Below, piece after piece: positions 1 to 8,891 of a stretch of 64,000 nt of DNA (positions within the stretch are counted from its first letter, which is position 1; every line of letters starts with the position of its first letter). This DNA comes from Gracilibacillus timonensis (GTDB lineage: Bacteria; Bacillota; Bacilli; Bacillales; Amphibacillaceae), in NCBI RefSeq assembly GCF_900086715.1, contig NZ_FLKH01000012.1, positions 1,925,346 to 1,989,345 on the forward strand. Reading direction: 5' to 3'. The notes below the pieces were generated by a model that saw only the letters and a program-made list of their open reading frames with translations, was not told the DNA's origin and searched no databases. The translations under genes were made by a program, and so were the position numbers.

Positions 1-1
1 T

Positions 2-385
2 AAAGATTTATATGAAGTGATACAATTTGCTAATAATAAATTTAATCCTGACTGGGGGAGAGCTATACGTGAGGGAATTCTCCGTGGTCTTCCGTTAAAT
101 CGAATTTTGATAGTTAAAAATAAGGATAAAGTAGTCGGTTTTTGCTTATATGGAGGCTACGAAGGTATACCTGAACGCTTTGGCCCATTCGGCATTGACC
201 CAGATGAACAAGGTAAAAAATTAGGAAAGATTTTGCTGAATCTTTGTTTATATCAGATGAAAGCTGAGGGCCTCCATGGTGCATGGTTTTTATGGACTGG
301 CGAAAAAACTACAGCTGGATATTTATATAAAAAAACAGGTTTTGAAATAAGTCGTACCTTTAGTGTGATGAAAAAAGATATTTAA
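2..385 (+). CDS. GNAT acetyltransferase, C-terminal part (gene starts before the window)
   Basis: The reading frame is open from base 2 and runs into an internal GTG at 17, so the true start lies upstream. The visible 127 or so residues form one GNAT fold: a strand ending VVGFCLYGG, then GPFGIDPDEQGKKLGK, which matches the acetyl-CoA pyrophosphate loop (Q/R-x-x-G-x-G/A type), and a final YKKTGFE segment typical of the last GNAT helix and strand. It resembles the second half of the two-domain GNAT protein at 6716-7675, so the whole gene may also be a double-GNAT protein. It lies just upstream of the murR-like gene, as the other copy lies beside murK and anmK. The substrate is unknown; an amino sugar or muropeptide amine is a guess from context. 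Confidence 0.8.
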   Translation, partial: KDLYEVIQFANNKFNPDWGRAIREGILRGLPLNRILIVKNKDKVVGFCLYGGYEGIPERFGPFGIDPDEQGKKLGKILLNLCLYQMKAEGLHGAWFLWTGEKTTAGYLYKKTGFEISRTFSVMKKDI

Positions 386-429
386 TTAATAGAAATGAGT
401 TGATATTTATGTCTGTCAACGGAGGACTT

Positions 430-1287
430 GTGATTTTAAAAGAAATGTTAGCTGCACTCCCGCCTTCTGAGAAAAGAATAGCTACTTATATTATTAATCA
501 TCCAGATGAGGCTATTCAGCTAACAGCGATGGAACTCGGTAAGAGAAGTTCTACTAGCGGAGCTGCAGTAATTCGTCTATGTAAGTCCTTGAACTTAAAC
601 GGATTTCAAGATTTAAAAATACGTATAGCAGGTGATCTACAAAAAGGGAATGTAGATGGGTATAGTGATATAGAACCTAAAGAAGAAACGAAGTCTATTA
701 TAAATAAAATGACGAGTAATAGTATTGAAACGATGAAAGAAACTGCAGAGTTACTAAGCGAGATAGACATTGATAAAACTGTTTCAGCAATGCAAAAAGC
801 TGAAAAGATCCATTTCTTTGGTGTTGGTGCTTCAAGCATTATAGCTCAAGATGCTCATCAAAAATTTCTTAGAATAAACAAAATAAGTACTGCATATACA
901 GATTTGCATATGGCTGCTACTCAAGTAGCAAATGCGGGAAAAGAAGATGTTGTTGTGGGCATTTCCTTTTCAGGAAACACAATGGAGGTAGCTAAACTCC
1001 TTCAATTAGCGAAAAAAAACAATTCAACTACTATTAGCCTTACGAAATATGGTAATAACCAAGTCACGGCAATAGCTGATATTAATCTGTATACCTCAGC
1101 TACAACGGAGCCAACTTTTCGCAGTGCAGCAACATCTTCACGTTTAGCACAATTACAAGTGATAGATATTTTATTTATGTGTGTTGCGTCCTTACAATAT
1201 GATGATACGGTAAAACATCTAGAGGCAACAAGAAAAGCGATAAGTTTGTTAACAGAAAAAGGGAAAAGTTCACGAAAGAATTTGTAA
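430..1287 (+). CDS. murR: RpiR/MurR-family transcriptional regulator with SIS domain
   Basis: The product has an N-terminal RpiR helix-turn-helix (LPPSEKRIATYI, then TSGAAVIRLCKSLNLNGFQDLK) and a C-terminal SIS sugar-phosphate-binding domain from about residue 120 (HFFGVGASS, GISFSGNTMEVAKLL). In B. subtilis and E. coli, MurR of this family senses MurNAc-6-phosphate and represses the murQ genes. The frame is open from a TTG at 400, but GTG at 430 has GGAGG at 421-425 and leaves the usual short lead before the HTH, so I prefer 430; the spacing is tight. It heads the peptidoglycan-salvage genes (amiE-like, nagZ, murQ). The symbol rests on neighbours plus family; the effector is inferred. Confidence 0.8.
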   Translation: MILKEMLAALPPSEKRIATYIINHPDEAIQLTAMELGKRSSTSGAAVIRLCKSLNLNGFQDLKIRIAGDLQKGNVDGYSDIEPKEETKSIINKMTSNSIETMKETAELLSEIDIDKTVSAMQKAEKIHFFGVGASSIIAQDAHQKFLRINKISTAYTDLHMAATQVANAGKEDVVVGISFSGNTMEVAKLLQLAKKNNSTTISLTKYGNNQVTAIADINLYTSATTEPTFRSAATSSRLAQLQVIDILFMCVASLQYDDTVKHLEATRKAISLLTEKGKSSRKNL

Positions 1288-1406
1288 TTATATCTTATTT
1301 AAATTAAATGAATGAGAACTGATAAATAGCTGTTGTAAAGTAATACTATAATCTATAAATAGAATGTGAATAGCGGAACCGCATAATAACCGAAAGGATG
1401 TGGCAG

Positions 1407-2465
1407 ATGAGGGAAAAGGTAGTGAACCTGATAAAAAGAGAAGTAAATTTGAGGCATATCCCTGGTGCAGTGATTAGTGTTTCGTTTCAAGGTAAAATGC
1501 TGATGGAAGAAGCGGTAGGATATAGGATGGTTTATCCAAAGCAGAGGCCAATGCAATTAGATACGATTTTTGATATAGCGTCGTTAACGAAAGTGACAGC
1601 AACTCTGCCTGCTATTTTAAAGTTGATAGAGATAGGAGAGATATATTTAAATCAAAAAGTTGCTAGTATTTTACCAATGTTTGCGCAACAGGGTAAGCAA
1701 GATATAACGATAATGGATTTACTAACACATACATCAGGTTTACCGTCTCATAAAAAATATTATCTAAATCATTTATTAACTAAAGACAAGATTATCAAAA
1801 ATATTTATAACCAAGAATTAGAGTATAAAACTGGTACAAAGGTGATATACAGTGATTTAGGAATGATTACTTTATATCAAGTGATAGAAACAGTAACAAA
1901 TCAAAGTTTTGAAGAGTTTGTAAGAACTAATTTTTTTGAACCCTTAAAAATGTACGAAACAAGCTTTAAGCCCACACAGGATTCCAATAGGTTAGCGGCA
2001 ACTGAATATGATGAGAAAGCTGGTTCCTATAAGCTAGGAATTGTTCATGATGAAAACACTGAATCAATGGGTGGAATTAGTGGGCATGCTGGACTATTTT
2101 CGACCGTTCGTGATTTGCAAAATTACGCAGCAATGGTTGAACAGGAAGGAACGTTTAAAGGAATTCAAATCTTATCTCCTGCTATTTTAAAGCTCTCGAA
2201 AACAAATTTCACCTCTTTTAGTGATGAATTCCGAGGCTTAGGATGGTTGCTTAATAATAATTCCGTGTCTTCTTGTGGAGATTTATTTTCTGAATCATCC
2301 TATGGTCATACTGGTTTTACTGGAACTAGCATATGGTTTGACCCGAGCATTTCCTTACATGTTATTTTATTAACTAACAGAGTACATTTTGGTAGAATAC
2401 CGGAGCATATATTAAATTTGAGAGCTGCAGTGCATAATATCATTCGCTCCTGTATAGATGAATGA
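1407..2465 (+). CDS. Beta-lactamase-fold serine hydrolase, AmiE-like (N-acetylmuramoyl-L-alanine amidase candidate)
   Basis: This is a class C beta-lactamase/PBP4*-type fold of about 350 residues. The SxxK motif is ASLTK near residue 60, YSD stands at the YxN position (VIYSDLG), and HTG (GHTGFTG) stands at the KTG position. The B. subtilis mur operon has a homologous serine hydrolase, AmiE, which strips peptides from MurNAc before NagZ acts; here too the next gene is nagZ. The B. subtilis enzyme is secreted, but this protein has no signal peptide, so it would act in the cytoplasm on imported muropeptides. ATG 1407 is preferred to ATG 1398 because AAAGG at 1393-1397 is correctly spaced for it. 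Other esterase functions remain possible for this broad family. Confidence 0.7.
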   Translation: MREKVVNLIKREVNLRHIPGAVISVSFQGKMLMEEAVGYRMVYPKQRPMQLDTIFDIASLTKVTATLPAILKLIEIGEIYLNQKVASILPMFAQQGKQDITIMDLLTHTSGLPSHKKYYLNHLLTKDKIIKNIYNQELEYKTGTKVIYSDLGMITLYQVIETVTNQSFEEFVRTNFFEPLKMYETSFKPTQDSNRLAATEYDEKAGSYKLGIVHDENTESMGGISGHAGLFSTVRDLQNYAAMVEQEGTFKGIQILSPAILKLSKTNFTSFSDEFRGLGWLLNNNSVSSCGDLFSESSYGHTGFTGTSIWFDPSISLHVILLTNRVHFGRIPEHILNLRAAVHNIIRSCIDE

Positions 2466-2767
2466 GAAATAGTATGTTTTTTGAATTTTCAAGGAGTATA
2501 TTACCGGACTGTTCTATTTTTTTGCGGGGAGTATGTTATATAGATTTTGATCAATGAGGTCTTATAAGGGCTTGAAAACTAAATGAAATAATAGTTGATG
2601 TAATAGCCTGTTATGAGTAGCTCACCTCATAACAGGCTATTTTTCTATTTTTTAAAATAATAATTCGTTAAAATATAAAATATATTGAATTATTATTTTA
2701 ATTTCGTGTGTAATATGATAACATGATATTAGAATAAAATGTGATGAATCACGGAAAAGGTGATTAT
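2466..2767. other. Intergenic stretch between amiE-like gene and nagZ
   Basis: This 302-base gap holds the rho-independent terminator at 2602-2652 and an AT-rich segment (2655-2740) that probably carries the nagZ promoter. I could not find a -35/-10 pair with convincing spacing. No small gene was seen. Confidence 0.6.
2602..2652 (+). terminator. Rho-independent terminator
   Basis: A perfect 16-bp stem (2602-2617 with 2626-2641, AATAGCCTGTTATGAG and its complement) encloses an 8-base loop and is followed by a T-rich run through 2652. It ends the murR-amiE transcript and separates it from nagZ. Confidence 0.9.
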
Positions 2768-4333
2768 ATGTCTAGTATGGAGAAAAAAATTGGCAGGCTT
2801 ATCATTGCTGGATTTCATGGTAAGGAGGTTTCTGCAGATATCAAAAACCTTATTTATTATTATCATGTAGCAGGTGTTATATTGTTTAGCCGTAATATAG
2901 ATAATACCCAACAGCTAAAAAAATTAACAAGCGCATTGCAAGAAGAAGCTCGAGTAGCGGGATATCAAAAACCATTATTAATTTGTTTAGACCAAGAGAA
3001 TGGCATTGTTCGAAGATTGGGGGAGGAAGCTACCATTTTTCCTGGATCGATGGCAATTTCAGCCACACGGCAACCAGATTACGCCTTTCGCATTAGCTAT
3101 GCTACAGGAGAGGAGTTACGAGCGTTAGGAATCAATTGGAATCTTGCCCCGGTATTGGATATTAACAGTAATCCATATAACCCAGTAATAGGTGTTCGAT
3201 CTTTTGGTGAATCAGTTGATCAAGTTTCTAGTTTTGGTAAGCAAGCTATGAAGGGGTTGCAAGAAGCGGGGATCATTACAACCCTTAAACATTTTCCGGG
3301 TCATGGAGATACAGAGGTTGATTCTCATCTTGAAATGCCTGTTGTAACTCATGATATAGAAAGACTAAGGATGGAGGAGTTACAACCATTTCAAGATTGT
3401 ATCAATGCGGGCGCAGATGTGGTGATGTCAGCTCATATCCACTTTCCAGCTCTGGAATCACAACACGATCTGCCGGCTACCTTATCTAAACACATATTAA
3501 CAAATGTATTACGGCATCAACTCAACTTTCGTGGTGTGGTAACAACAGATTGCTTAGAGATGGAAGCGATATCACATACAATAGGTACGGCTAGAGGAGC
3601 TGTTCAAGCTATTCAAGCAGGAGCAGATCTAGTCATTATTTCGCACACCTACTCTAAACAAGTAGAAGCAATCCAAGCGATTCAACAAGCAGTTGAGACG
3701 GGTGATATAAAGAAAGGTAGGATCAATCAATCCATTATGCGTATTAATGAATTGATTGATAACTATAAACTAGATAAAGAGCAGGAATATGATCCTCAAC
3801 TAATTGGAGGCTTCGACCATGAACAATTAGCCAGTCAAGTTTACCAGCGCAGTGTCACCGTTGAAAAAAATGAGCAGGTATTACCTTTAGACGTTGAAAA
3901 TAAACAAGTGCTTGTTGTAGAAGTAGCTAGCTTAACAAAATCTAAGGCAGAAGATCAATTGGTTGATACTATACTATCACCCATTATAAAAGAATATCTA
4001 CCAAACGCAGAAACAATGGTATTGTCAGCACAGCCATCTTCAGACCAAATGCAAGCAGTGATTAAGAAATCTGTGAATGTTGATTATATTATTTTTGGAA
4101 CGGTGGGGCTTACACTGGATATTAAGTGGCAAGAGCTTATTCAGGCATGTCAAACTAATTTTGTGAAAATCGTAGGTTTGGCAATGAAGTCTCCATATGA
4201 TCTTAAATATTTTTCCAAGGCGGACGCTGTTATTTGCACATACGAATCAACCTATCCAGCAGTAACAATGGCGCTAAGAGCGATTATTGGAGAGATAGAA
4301 ACAGCAGGGGAACTTCCAGTAGATGTGTTTTAA
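2768..4333 (+). CDS. nagZ: Beta-N-acetylglucosaminidase, glycoside hydrolase family 3 (NagZ type)
   Basis: NagZ removes GlcNAc from GlcNAc-MurNAc(-peptide). The NagZ signature KHFPGHGDTEVDSH is present; in this family its Asp-His pair acts as acid/base. A nucleophile region VVTTDCLEMEAI contains the catalytic Asp. About 200 further C-terminal residues form a second domain, as in Bacillus-type NagZ. Unlike secreted B. subtilis NagZ, there is no signal peptide: the product begins MSSMEKKIGRLI, which implies cytosolic salvage. ATG 2768 is chosen because AAAGGTGAT lies just upstream; the open frame begins earlier, at GTG 2741. It stands between the amiE-like gene and murQ. Confidence 0.9.
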   Translation: MSSMEKKIGRLIIAGFHGKEVSADIKNLIYYYHVAGVILFSRNIDNTQQLKKLTSALQEEARVAGYQKPLLICLDQENGIVRRLGEEATIFPGSMAISATRQPDYAFRISYATGEELRALGINWNLAPVLDINSNPYNPVIGVRSFGESVDQVSSFGKQAMKGLQEAGIITTLKHFPGHGDTEVDSHLEMPVVTHDIERLRMEELQPFQDCINAGADVVMSAHIHFPALESQHDLPATLSKHILTNVLRHQLNFRGVVTTDCLEMEAISHTIGTARGAVQAIQAGADLVIISHTYSKQVEAIQAIQQAVETGDIKKGRINQSIMRINELIDNYKLDKEQEYDPQLIGGFDHEQLASQVYQRSVTVEKNEQVLPLDVENKQVLVVEVASLTKSKAEDQLVDTILSPIIKEYLPNAETMVLSAQPSSDQMQAVIKKSVNVDYIIFGTVGLTLDIKWQELIQACQTNFVKIVGLAMKSPYDLKYFSKADAVICTYESTYPAVTMALRAIIGEIETAGELPVDVF

Positions 4334-4684
4334 GTAAGAAAGAAGTCAATAAACTAGTTGGAAAATGACTTACTTAAAGATTCAATGGATAATATGTAAG
4401 AATACACTTAATTTATTTTCGTAGTAGATTAATAATGTTTGTATAATAAATTAACATATTATTATATAAAACAATTAGAATAAAAATATTGTTTTTGAGA
4501 TCAGTAGATTTTTAATATAAAAGTATTTCTTGAAATCCTCTATAAGATGAAATGATGGTAGTTAATAAAGTGATTAATTGTAGGAGAAATTTAAATAATA
4601 GGATTATCTTTGTATTTTGAAGGATTAACCTATTTTGACATGCGCGAGAAAAAACTATCTTCTATATAAGTAGGTGATGATACC
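4334..4684. other. Intergenic region upstream of murQ
   Basis: This 351-base AT-rich gap shows no coding sequence. A TTGACA at 4635-4640 could serve as a -35 box, but the best -10 (TATCTT, 4656-4661) is only 15 bases away, so the promoter call is weak. AGGTGAT before the ATG at 4685 is the murQ ribosome site. Confidence 0.4.
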
Positions 4685-5602
4685 ATGGAAATATTGACAA
4701 CGTTAACGACAGAACAGCGTAATGAGAGCACAATGGAAATCGATCATATGAGCACATATGACATATTGAAAATATTTAATCAGGAGGACCAAAGTGTTGC
4801 TAAAAGTGTGGAAAGGGTACTGCCTGAGATTGCAGAAGCGGTGGAAATAGTTAGTGCAGCATTTACCAAGGGAGGAAGACTGCTCTATGTAGGGGCAGGT
4901 ACAAGCGGACGTATCGGTATCCTGGATGCGGTAGAATGTCCGCCTACGTTTGGTACACCACCCGATCTAGTACAAGGGATGATTGCTGGAGGAGATCAGG
5001 CCATCATGAAAGCAGTTGAGGGGGCAGAGGATAATCCTGCCTTAGGAGCGGCTGATTTGGAGGAGCGAGGGTTAACAGAACTGGATGTAGTAGTAGGTAT
5101 TGCCGCTAGCGGAAGAACGCCGTATGTGGCAGGGGCGCTAAAGCATGCGCAGGAACTCGGTGCAAAAACGATCAGTTTGAGCAGTAATAAAAACGCCAAG
5201 ATAAGTCAATACGCTGATATCAAAATAGATGTGGTGACAGGACCTGAAGTGTTAACAGGCTCTACAAGATTAAAGGCAGCAACCGCACACAAGATGGTGT
5301 TAAACATGCTGACCACCACCACGATGATCCAAGCCGGTAAGATTTATCAAAATTTGATGGTCGATGTCAAGGTGAGTAACTATAAGCTAAAGGAACGCGC
5401 AAAGCATATTATTGCTGCCGTAACAGAAGTGTCGCTGGAAGAAGCTGCAGCAACATTGGAAAAAGCACAATTAGAGGTGAAGCCTGCTATTGTCATGATA
5501 AAAGCAAATGTTAATTATGAAGAGGCGAAAGAATTACTTCATCAAGCAGATGGATTTGTGCGATATGCCATTACTCGCGCGACCTCTGATAACGATACCT
5601 AA
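4685..5602 (+). CDS. murQ: N-acetylmuramic acid 6-phosphate etherase
   Basis: MurQ cleaves the lactyl ether of MurNAc-6-phosphate to give GlcNAc-6-phosphate and D-lactate, and this 305-residue product has the usual length. Family hallmarks are LTTEQRNE near the N-terminus, the SIS-domain loop VGAGTSGRIGILDAVECPPTFG with the Glu before CPPT, AVEGAEDN with a second conserved Glu, and GPEVLTGSTRLKAATA. A C-terminal UBA-like helical tail follows. It uses the product of the MurK-like and AnmK kinases encoded downstream. The regulator gene that once followed it is now only a remnant (5622-5765). Confidence 0.95.
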   Translation: MEILTTLTTEQRNESTMEIDHMSTYDILKIFNQEDQSVAKSVERVLPEIAEAVEIVSAAFTKGGRLLYVGAGTSGRIGILDAVECPPTFGTPPDLVQGMIAGGDQAIMKAVEGAEDNPALGAADLEERGLTELDVVVGIAASGRTPYVAGALKHAQELGAKTISLSSNKNAKISQYADIKIDVVTGPEVLTGSTRLKAATAHKMVLNMLTTTTMIQAGKIYQNLMVDVKVSNYKLKERAKHIIAAVTEVSLEEAAATLEKAQLEVKPAIVMIKANVNYEEAKELLHQADGFVRYAITRATSDNDT

Positions 5603-5621
5603 AAATTAAAAACGGGTGGTA

Positions 5622-5765
5622 GTAATTGATATTATCTTTATGTGTGTAGCTTCCTCACAATATGAGCCTACCGTTCAATATTTAGATGCCACAAGAGATG
5701 CCGTTGGTGAACTGAAACAGCAGCAAGAAAAGACGCAAGCCTATCAAAAACGAAAGAATAAGTGA
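5622..5765 (+). pseudogene. Remnant of a second MurR/RpiR regulator (C-terminal 47 codons)
   Basis: Read from 5622, the frame gives VIDIIFMCVASSQYEPTV followed by YLDATRDAVGELKQQQ and a TGA at 5763-5765. This aligns without gaps to the C-terminus of the murR-like gene at 430-1287 (VIDILFMCVASLQYDDTV, HLEATRKAISLL). No start codon, HTH or SIS domain precedes it; the similarity stops about 20 bases after the murQ stop codon. The order murQ-murR-kinase matches Bacillus mur operons, so this is probably the original regulator, deleted except for its tail. It differs enough from the intact gene to be a diverged paralogue rather than a recent copy. Confidence 0.85.
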
Positions 5766-5774
5766 GGGAAGGCT

Positions 5775-6725
5775 ATGAAATATGTGATAGGAATCGATGG
5801 TGGCGGTACAAAAACAATAGCTGTGCTGGCCGATAAGGAAGGAACAGAGGTAGCTAGAGCTGTTGCGGGTGCTTCTAATCCCAATATTGTCACACCTGCT
5901 CAGTTAAAGCAGACGCTGCAGATCGTACTAAGTGACCTAAAACAATCGCACCTAGATGCTTATCAGCAGGTGACTGCTCTATATGCAGGAGTATCTGGTG
6001 CTGGTCATCCAGATGCGCAACAACAGATAAGAACCGTATTGATATCACTTGTGCCGGCTTCTATGCAGGTGACAGTAGATCATGATGCGTTGATCGCTTT
6101 ATATGCAGGTACAGAGGGCAATCCCGGAATCGTACAAATATCAGGCACTGGCTCGATTACCTATGCAATTAATGAAACAGGAAAACGCCAGAGAGTAGGT
6201 GGTTGGGGGCATTTTATCGGGGAAAGGGGCAGTGGTTATCGTTTGGGACATGAGGCATTGAAGGCTGTTTTTGCTGTGCATGATCAAGTTGGTCCACCAA
6301 CCTTGCTTTACGATATAGTCCGTCAACAATTTCAAATAAGTCATATACCAGATATGATTCCACTTATTTATCAGGCAACCAATCCGAAAGAAGAAATTGC
6401 AACGCTTGCCAAAACCGTTTTTCGCGCTGCAGAAGAGGCAGATCCCATTGCACAAGCAATCATCGACCGAAATGGAGCTTACATAGGCCAGAGCGTACTT
6501 CAACTAGCACAACAATTATTTGCCAATCATCCAAAAAATCAAGCGATCCCAGTTGTGCTGGCCGGCAGTATATTTAAGCGCTTCGATTTGTTGGAAGATG
6601 CCATAAGACAGGTAATAGATGGACATAAGCCAATGCTGGAACTGACAATACTAGAAGCAGCGCCTGTCTACGGGGCCGTTATGGCAGCATTAAATAATCG
6701 AGAGGGGGATACATCGTGCGATTGA
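5775..6725 (+). CDS. murK: N-acetylmuramic acid/N-acetylglucosamine kinase, BadF/BadG family (MurK-like)
   Basis: This is an ASKHA-fold sugar kinase of 316 residues. The phosphate-1 loop is GIDGGGTKT at residues 5-13; ISGTGSI near residue 125 and the GGWGHFIGERGSGYRLG block that follows are typical of the BadF/BadG/BcrA/BcrD amino-sugar kinases. MurK of Clostridium acetobutylicum in this family phosphorylates MurNAc and GlcNAc at O6. Position directly after murQ and its regulator remnant supports a role in supplying MurNAc-6-P and GlcNAc-6-P. No MurP PTS permease is encoded here, so a kinase is needed. The gene overlaps the next one by 10 bases. Which of the two sugars is preferred cannot be told from sequence. 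Confidence 0.8.
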   Translation: MKYVIGIDGGGTKTIAVLADKEGTEVARAVAGASNPNIVTPAQLKQTLQIVLSDLKQSHLDAYQQVTALYAGVSGAGHPDAQQQIRTVLISLVPASMQVTVDHDALIALYAGTEGNPGIVQISGTGSITYAINETGKRQRVGGWGHFIGERGSGYRLGHEALKAVFAVHDQVGPPTLLYDIVRQQFQISHIPDMIPLIYQATNPKEEIATLAKTVFRAAEEADPIAQAIIDRNGAYIGQSVLQLAQQLFANHPKNQAIPVVLAGSIFKRFDLLEDAIRQVIDGHKPMLELTILEAAPVYGAVMAALNNREGDTSCD

Positions 6726-7675
6726 TAGCGATAGATCAAGAGCGGATGACCGATATGCTCACACTATGGAATGATAACCTACCTGCTTTTCCAATGAGAC
6801 AATCCTTATTTCAACAAAATAGTTTGGATGATCAGAATATTAGTTTTCAAGCTTCCAGGTTGGCAGTCAATGAAGAAAATTGTGTGATCGGAATGGTGAT
6901 CGCAAAGTATTGGCAGGAAAAGCTGGATGTCGCGATGCCAAAAGATACCGGCTGGATTCAAGTATTATTGGTGGATCAGGAGTACCGTCAACAAGGTATA
7001 GGTGGCAAATTGTTAGCGCATGCAGAAGAGCGTTTGCAGGCAACCGGTATACAGCAGATATTGTTAGGAAGAGATCCCTATCATTATTTTCCGGGCATTC
7101 CTGCTGAAGATCAGCAAACGATCAAGTGGTTCGAGAAAGCAGGTTATATCGGTCAAGGTGAGGAATATGATTTGCTTCAATCCTATTCGGATGACTGGAA
7201 AGTGCAGGCTTTTGACAAGTCACGAGAAGAGATGTCGTTTCAATTATTAGAACGATCAGATAAGCAGGCCTTTCTCGACTTTTTACATCGATGCTTCCCA
7301 GGACGTTGGGAATATGAGGCGATGCATTATTTTGAAAAGGGTGGTACTGGAAGAGAGTTTGTCATTCTAAAAAAAGCAGATCAGATCATCGGTTTTTGCC
7401 GTGTAAATGATGCGCAATCTCCGTATATTGCACAAAATGTCTACTGGGACCCATTGTTTGACCAAGAACTAGGAGGCGTTGGTCCCTTAGGTGTGGACGC
7501 AAAGGAAAGAGGTCAAGGCTTCGGACTGGCCATTGTCGAAGCAGGTATTCAAGCTTTACGAAATCGAGGCATTGATCATATTGTTATTGATTGGACAGGG
7601 CTGGTTTCTTTTTATCAAAAGTTAGGATATCAGCCATGGAAGAAATATGTTTCTTATAAAAAGGTTAACGAGTAG
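6716..7675 (+). CDS. Two-domain GNAT acetyltransferase
   Basis: Two GNAT domains lie in tandem over 319 residues. The first has VLLVDQEYRQQGIGGKLLAHAE and WFEKAGY; the second has GPLGVDAKERGQGFGLAIVEAG and FYQKLGY. Both retain a Q/R-x-x-G-x-G/A acetyl-CoA loop. The GTG start at 6716 overlaps the kinase gene by 10 bases, so translation is probably coupled and the protein belongs to the salvage operon. The second domain resembles the partial GNAT at the left edge of the window. A role in acetylating or de-repressing muropeptide-derived amines is possible but unproven; no member close enough to name a substrate is recognised. Confidence 0.8.
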   Translation: MRLIAIDQERMTDMLTLWNDNLPAFPMRQSLFQQNSLDDQNISFQASRLAVNEENCVIGMVIAKYWQEKLDVAMPKDTGWIQVLLVDQEYRQQGIGGKLLAHAEERLQATGIQQILLGRDPYHYFPGIPAEDQQTIKWFEKAGYIGQGEEYDLLQSYSDDWKVQAFDKSREEMSFQLLERSDKQAFLDFLHRCFPGRWEYEAMHYFEKGGTGREFVILKKADQIIGFCRVNDAQSPYIAQNVYWDPLFDQELGGVGPLGVDAKERGQGFGLAIVEAGIQALRNRGIDHIVIDWTGLVSFYQKLGYQPWKKYVSYKKVNE

Positions 7676-7698
7676 GGAAACATGATAAAGGGTGGGAC

Positions 7699-8859
7699 AT
7701 GTATATGGTAGTTTCTCATTATGCTATTGGTTTAATGTCTGGAACATCGTTAGACGGAATAGACGCAGCTTTGGTAAAAATAACAGAGATGGACGGATCC
7801 CTGCGAGTGGAACAAGTCGGATATCAGTCGACCAACTATAGGGAGGATGTGAAGGGCGAACTTTTACAGCTTTGTCATCCGGATAGTGCTACAATAGAAC
7901 GCATCTCCAGCATGAATATGTATCTTGGCGAATTATTTGCTGATGCGGCTATTAGCTTGATCCAATCAGAGGGTTTGAACAAGAAAGAGGTAAGCTTGAT
8001 AGGTTCACACGGTCAAACGATTTATCATGAACCGAATGTAACAGACAAGGTGCCTTGTCATGTGCCTTCCACTTTACAAATTGGAGATATTGGTGTGGTA
8101 GCGGAAAAGACAGGGATTACCACGGTCGGTGATTTTAGAACCAGAGATATCGCAGCTGGCGGGCAAGGGGCGCCATTAGTCCCTTATGTGGATTATATGC
8201 TTTATGCTAGTTCGACAGTAACCAGAGTACTCTTAAATATAGGCGGCATTGCCAACATCACCTTCCTGCCAAAAGGTGCGACGCAAGAACAAGTATTGGC
8301 CTATGATACCGGTCCTGGAAATATGCTGATAGACGCCTTTACCAAACGAGTCACCAACCATGTACAAACCTATGATAAAGGCGGCAGGCTTGCGGCTACT
8401 GGTAAGGTCGAGCCATCTTGGTTAGCAACATTATTGGAACATGATTATTATCAGCAATCAATACCAAAGACAACAGGGCGTGAAGACTTTGGCGAAGCGT
8501 ACGCAGATAAACTATGGGAAAAAGGACAACAACGAGGGATTCGTGAAATCGATCGTTTAGCTACGATTACTGAACTAACCGCTGTCACAATCATGGAGGC
8601 AGTCAAGAAACATGACGAAGTAGATGAGGTTATTGTAAGTGGAGGAGGCGTCCATAATCAAACGTTAATGAAACAACTAGCCAACCTTGCCGACCCGATA
8701 CAGGTGCACGCTGTTAAGGATGAACAAGTCAGTGCCGACTCTAAGGAAGCCGTCGCTTTTGCTATCTTAGGTTATCAATGTTTACATAAAAGATGTAATA
8801 CGATCCCAACAGCTACTGGTGCAGCACATGGGGTGGTGATGGGGAAGGTGGCTTGGTAG
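7699..8859 (+). CDS. anmK: Anhydro-N-acetylmuramic acid kinase
   Basis: AnmK hydrolyses the 1,6-anhydro ring of anhydroMurNAc while phosphorylating it, giving MurNAc-6-phosphate for MurQ. The 386-residue product has the usual length and begins with the signature GLMSGTSLDGIDAA; GSHGQTIYHEP, GDFRTRDIAAGGQGAPLVP, NIGGIANIT and YDTGPGNMLID follow in family order. AnhydroMurNAc comes from lytic transglycosylases, so the cell can use turnover products as well as MurNAc itself. It is the last gene of the rightward operon and is followed by a hairpin terminator. ATG 7699 lies behind AAAGGGTGGG; ATG 7705 is an alternative. Confidence 0.95.
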   Translation: MYMVVSHYAIGLMSGTSLDGIDAALVKITEMDGSLRVEQVGYQSTNYREDVKGELLQLCHPDSATIERISSMNMYLGELFADAAISLIQSEGLNKKEVSLIGSHGQTIYHEPNVTDKVPCHVPSTLQIGDIGVVAEKTGITTVGDFRTRDIAAGGQGAPLVPYVDYMLYASSTVTRVLLNIGGIANITFLPKGATQEQVLAYDTGPGNMLIDAFTKRVTNHVQTYDKGGRLAATGKVEPSWLATLLEHDYYQQSIPKTTGREDFGEAYADKLWEKGQQRGIREIDRLATITELTAVTIMEAVKKHDEVDEVIVSGGGVHNQTLMKQLANLADPIQVHAVKDEQVSADSKEAVAFAILGYQCLHKRCNTIPTATGAAHGVVMGKVAW

Positions 8860-8891
8860 ATAGCCTCAGAAAAGTAAATAAGAATTAAAAG

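Noticed and set aside
5622-5765. The murR remnant as a functional small protein
   Set aside because: There is no start codon with a ribosome site, and the homologous segment is only the C-terminal tail of a SIS domain.
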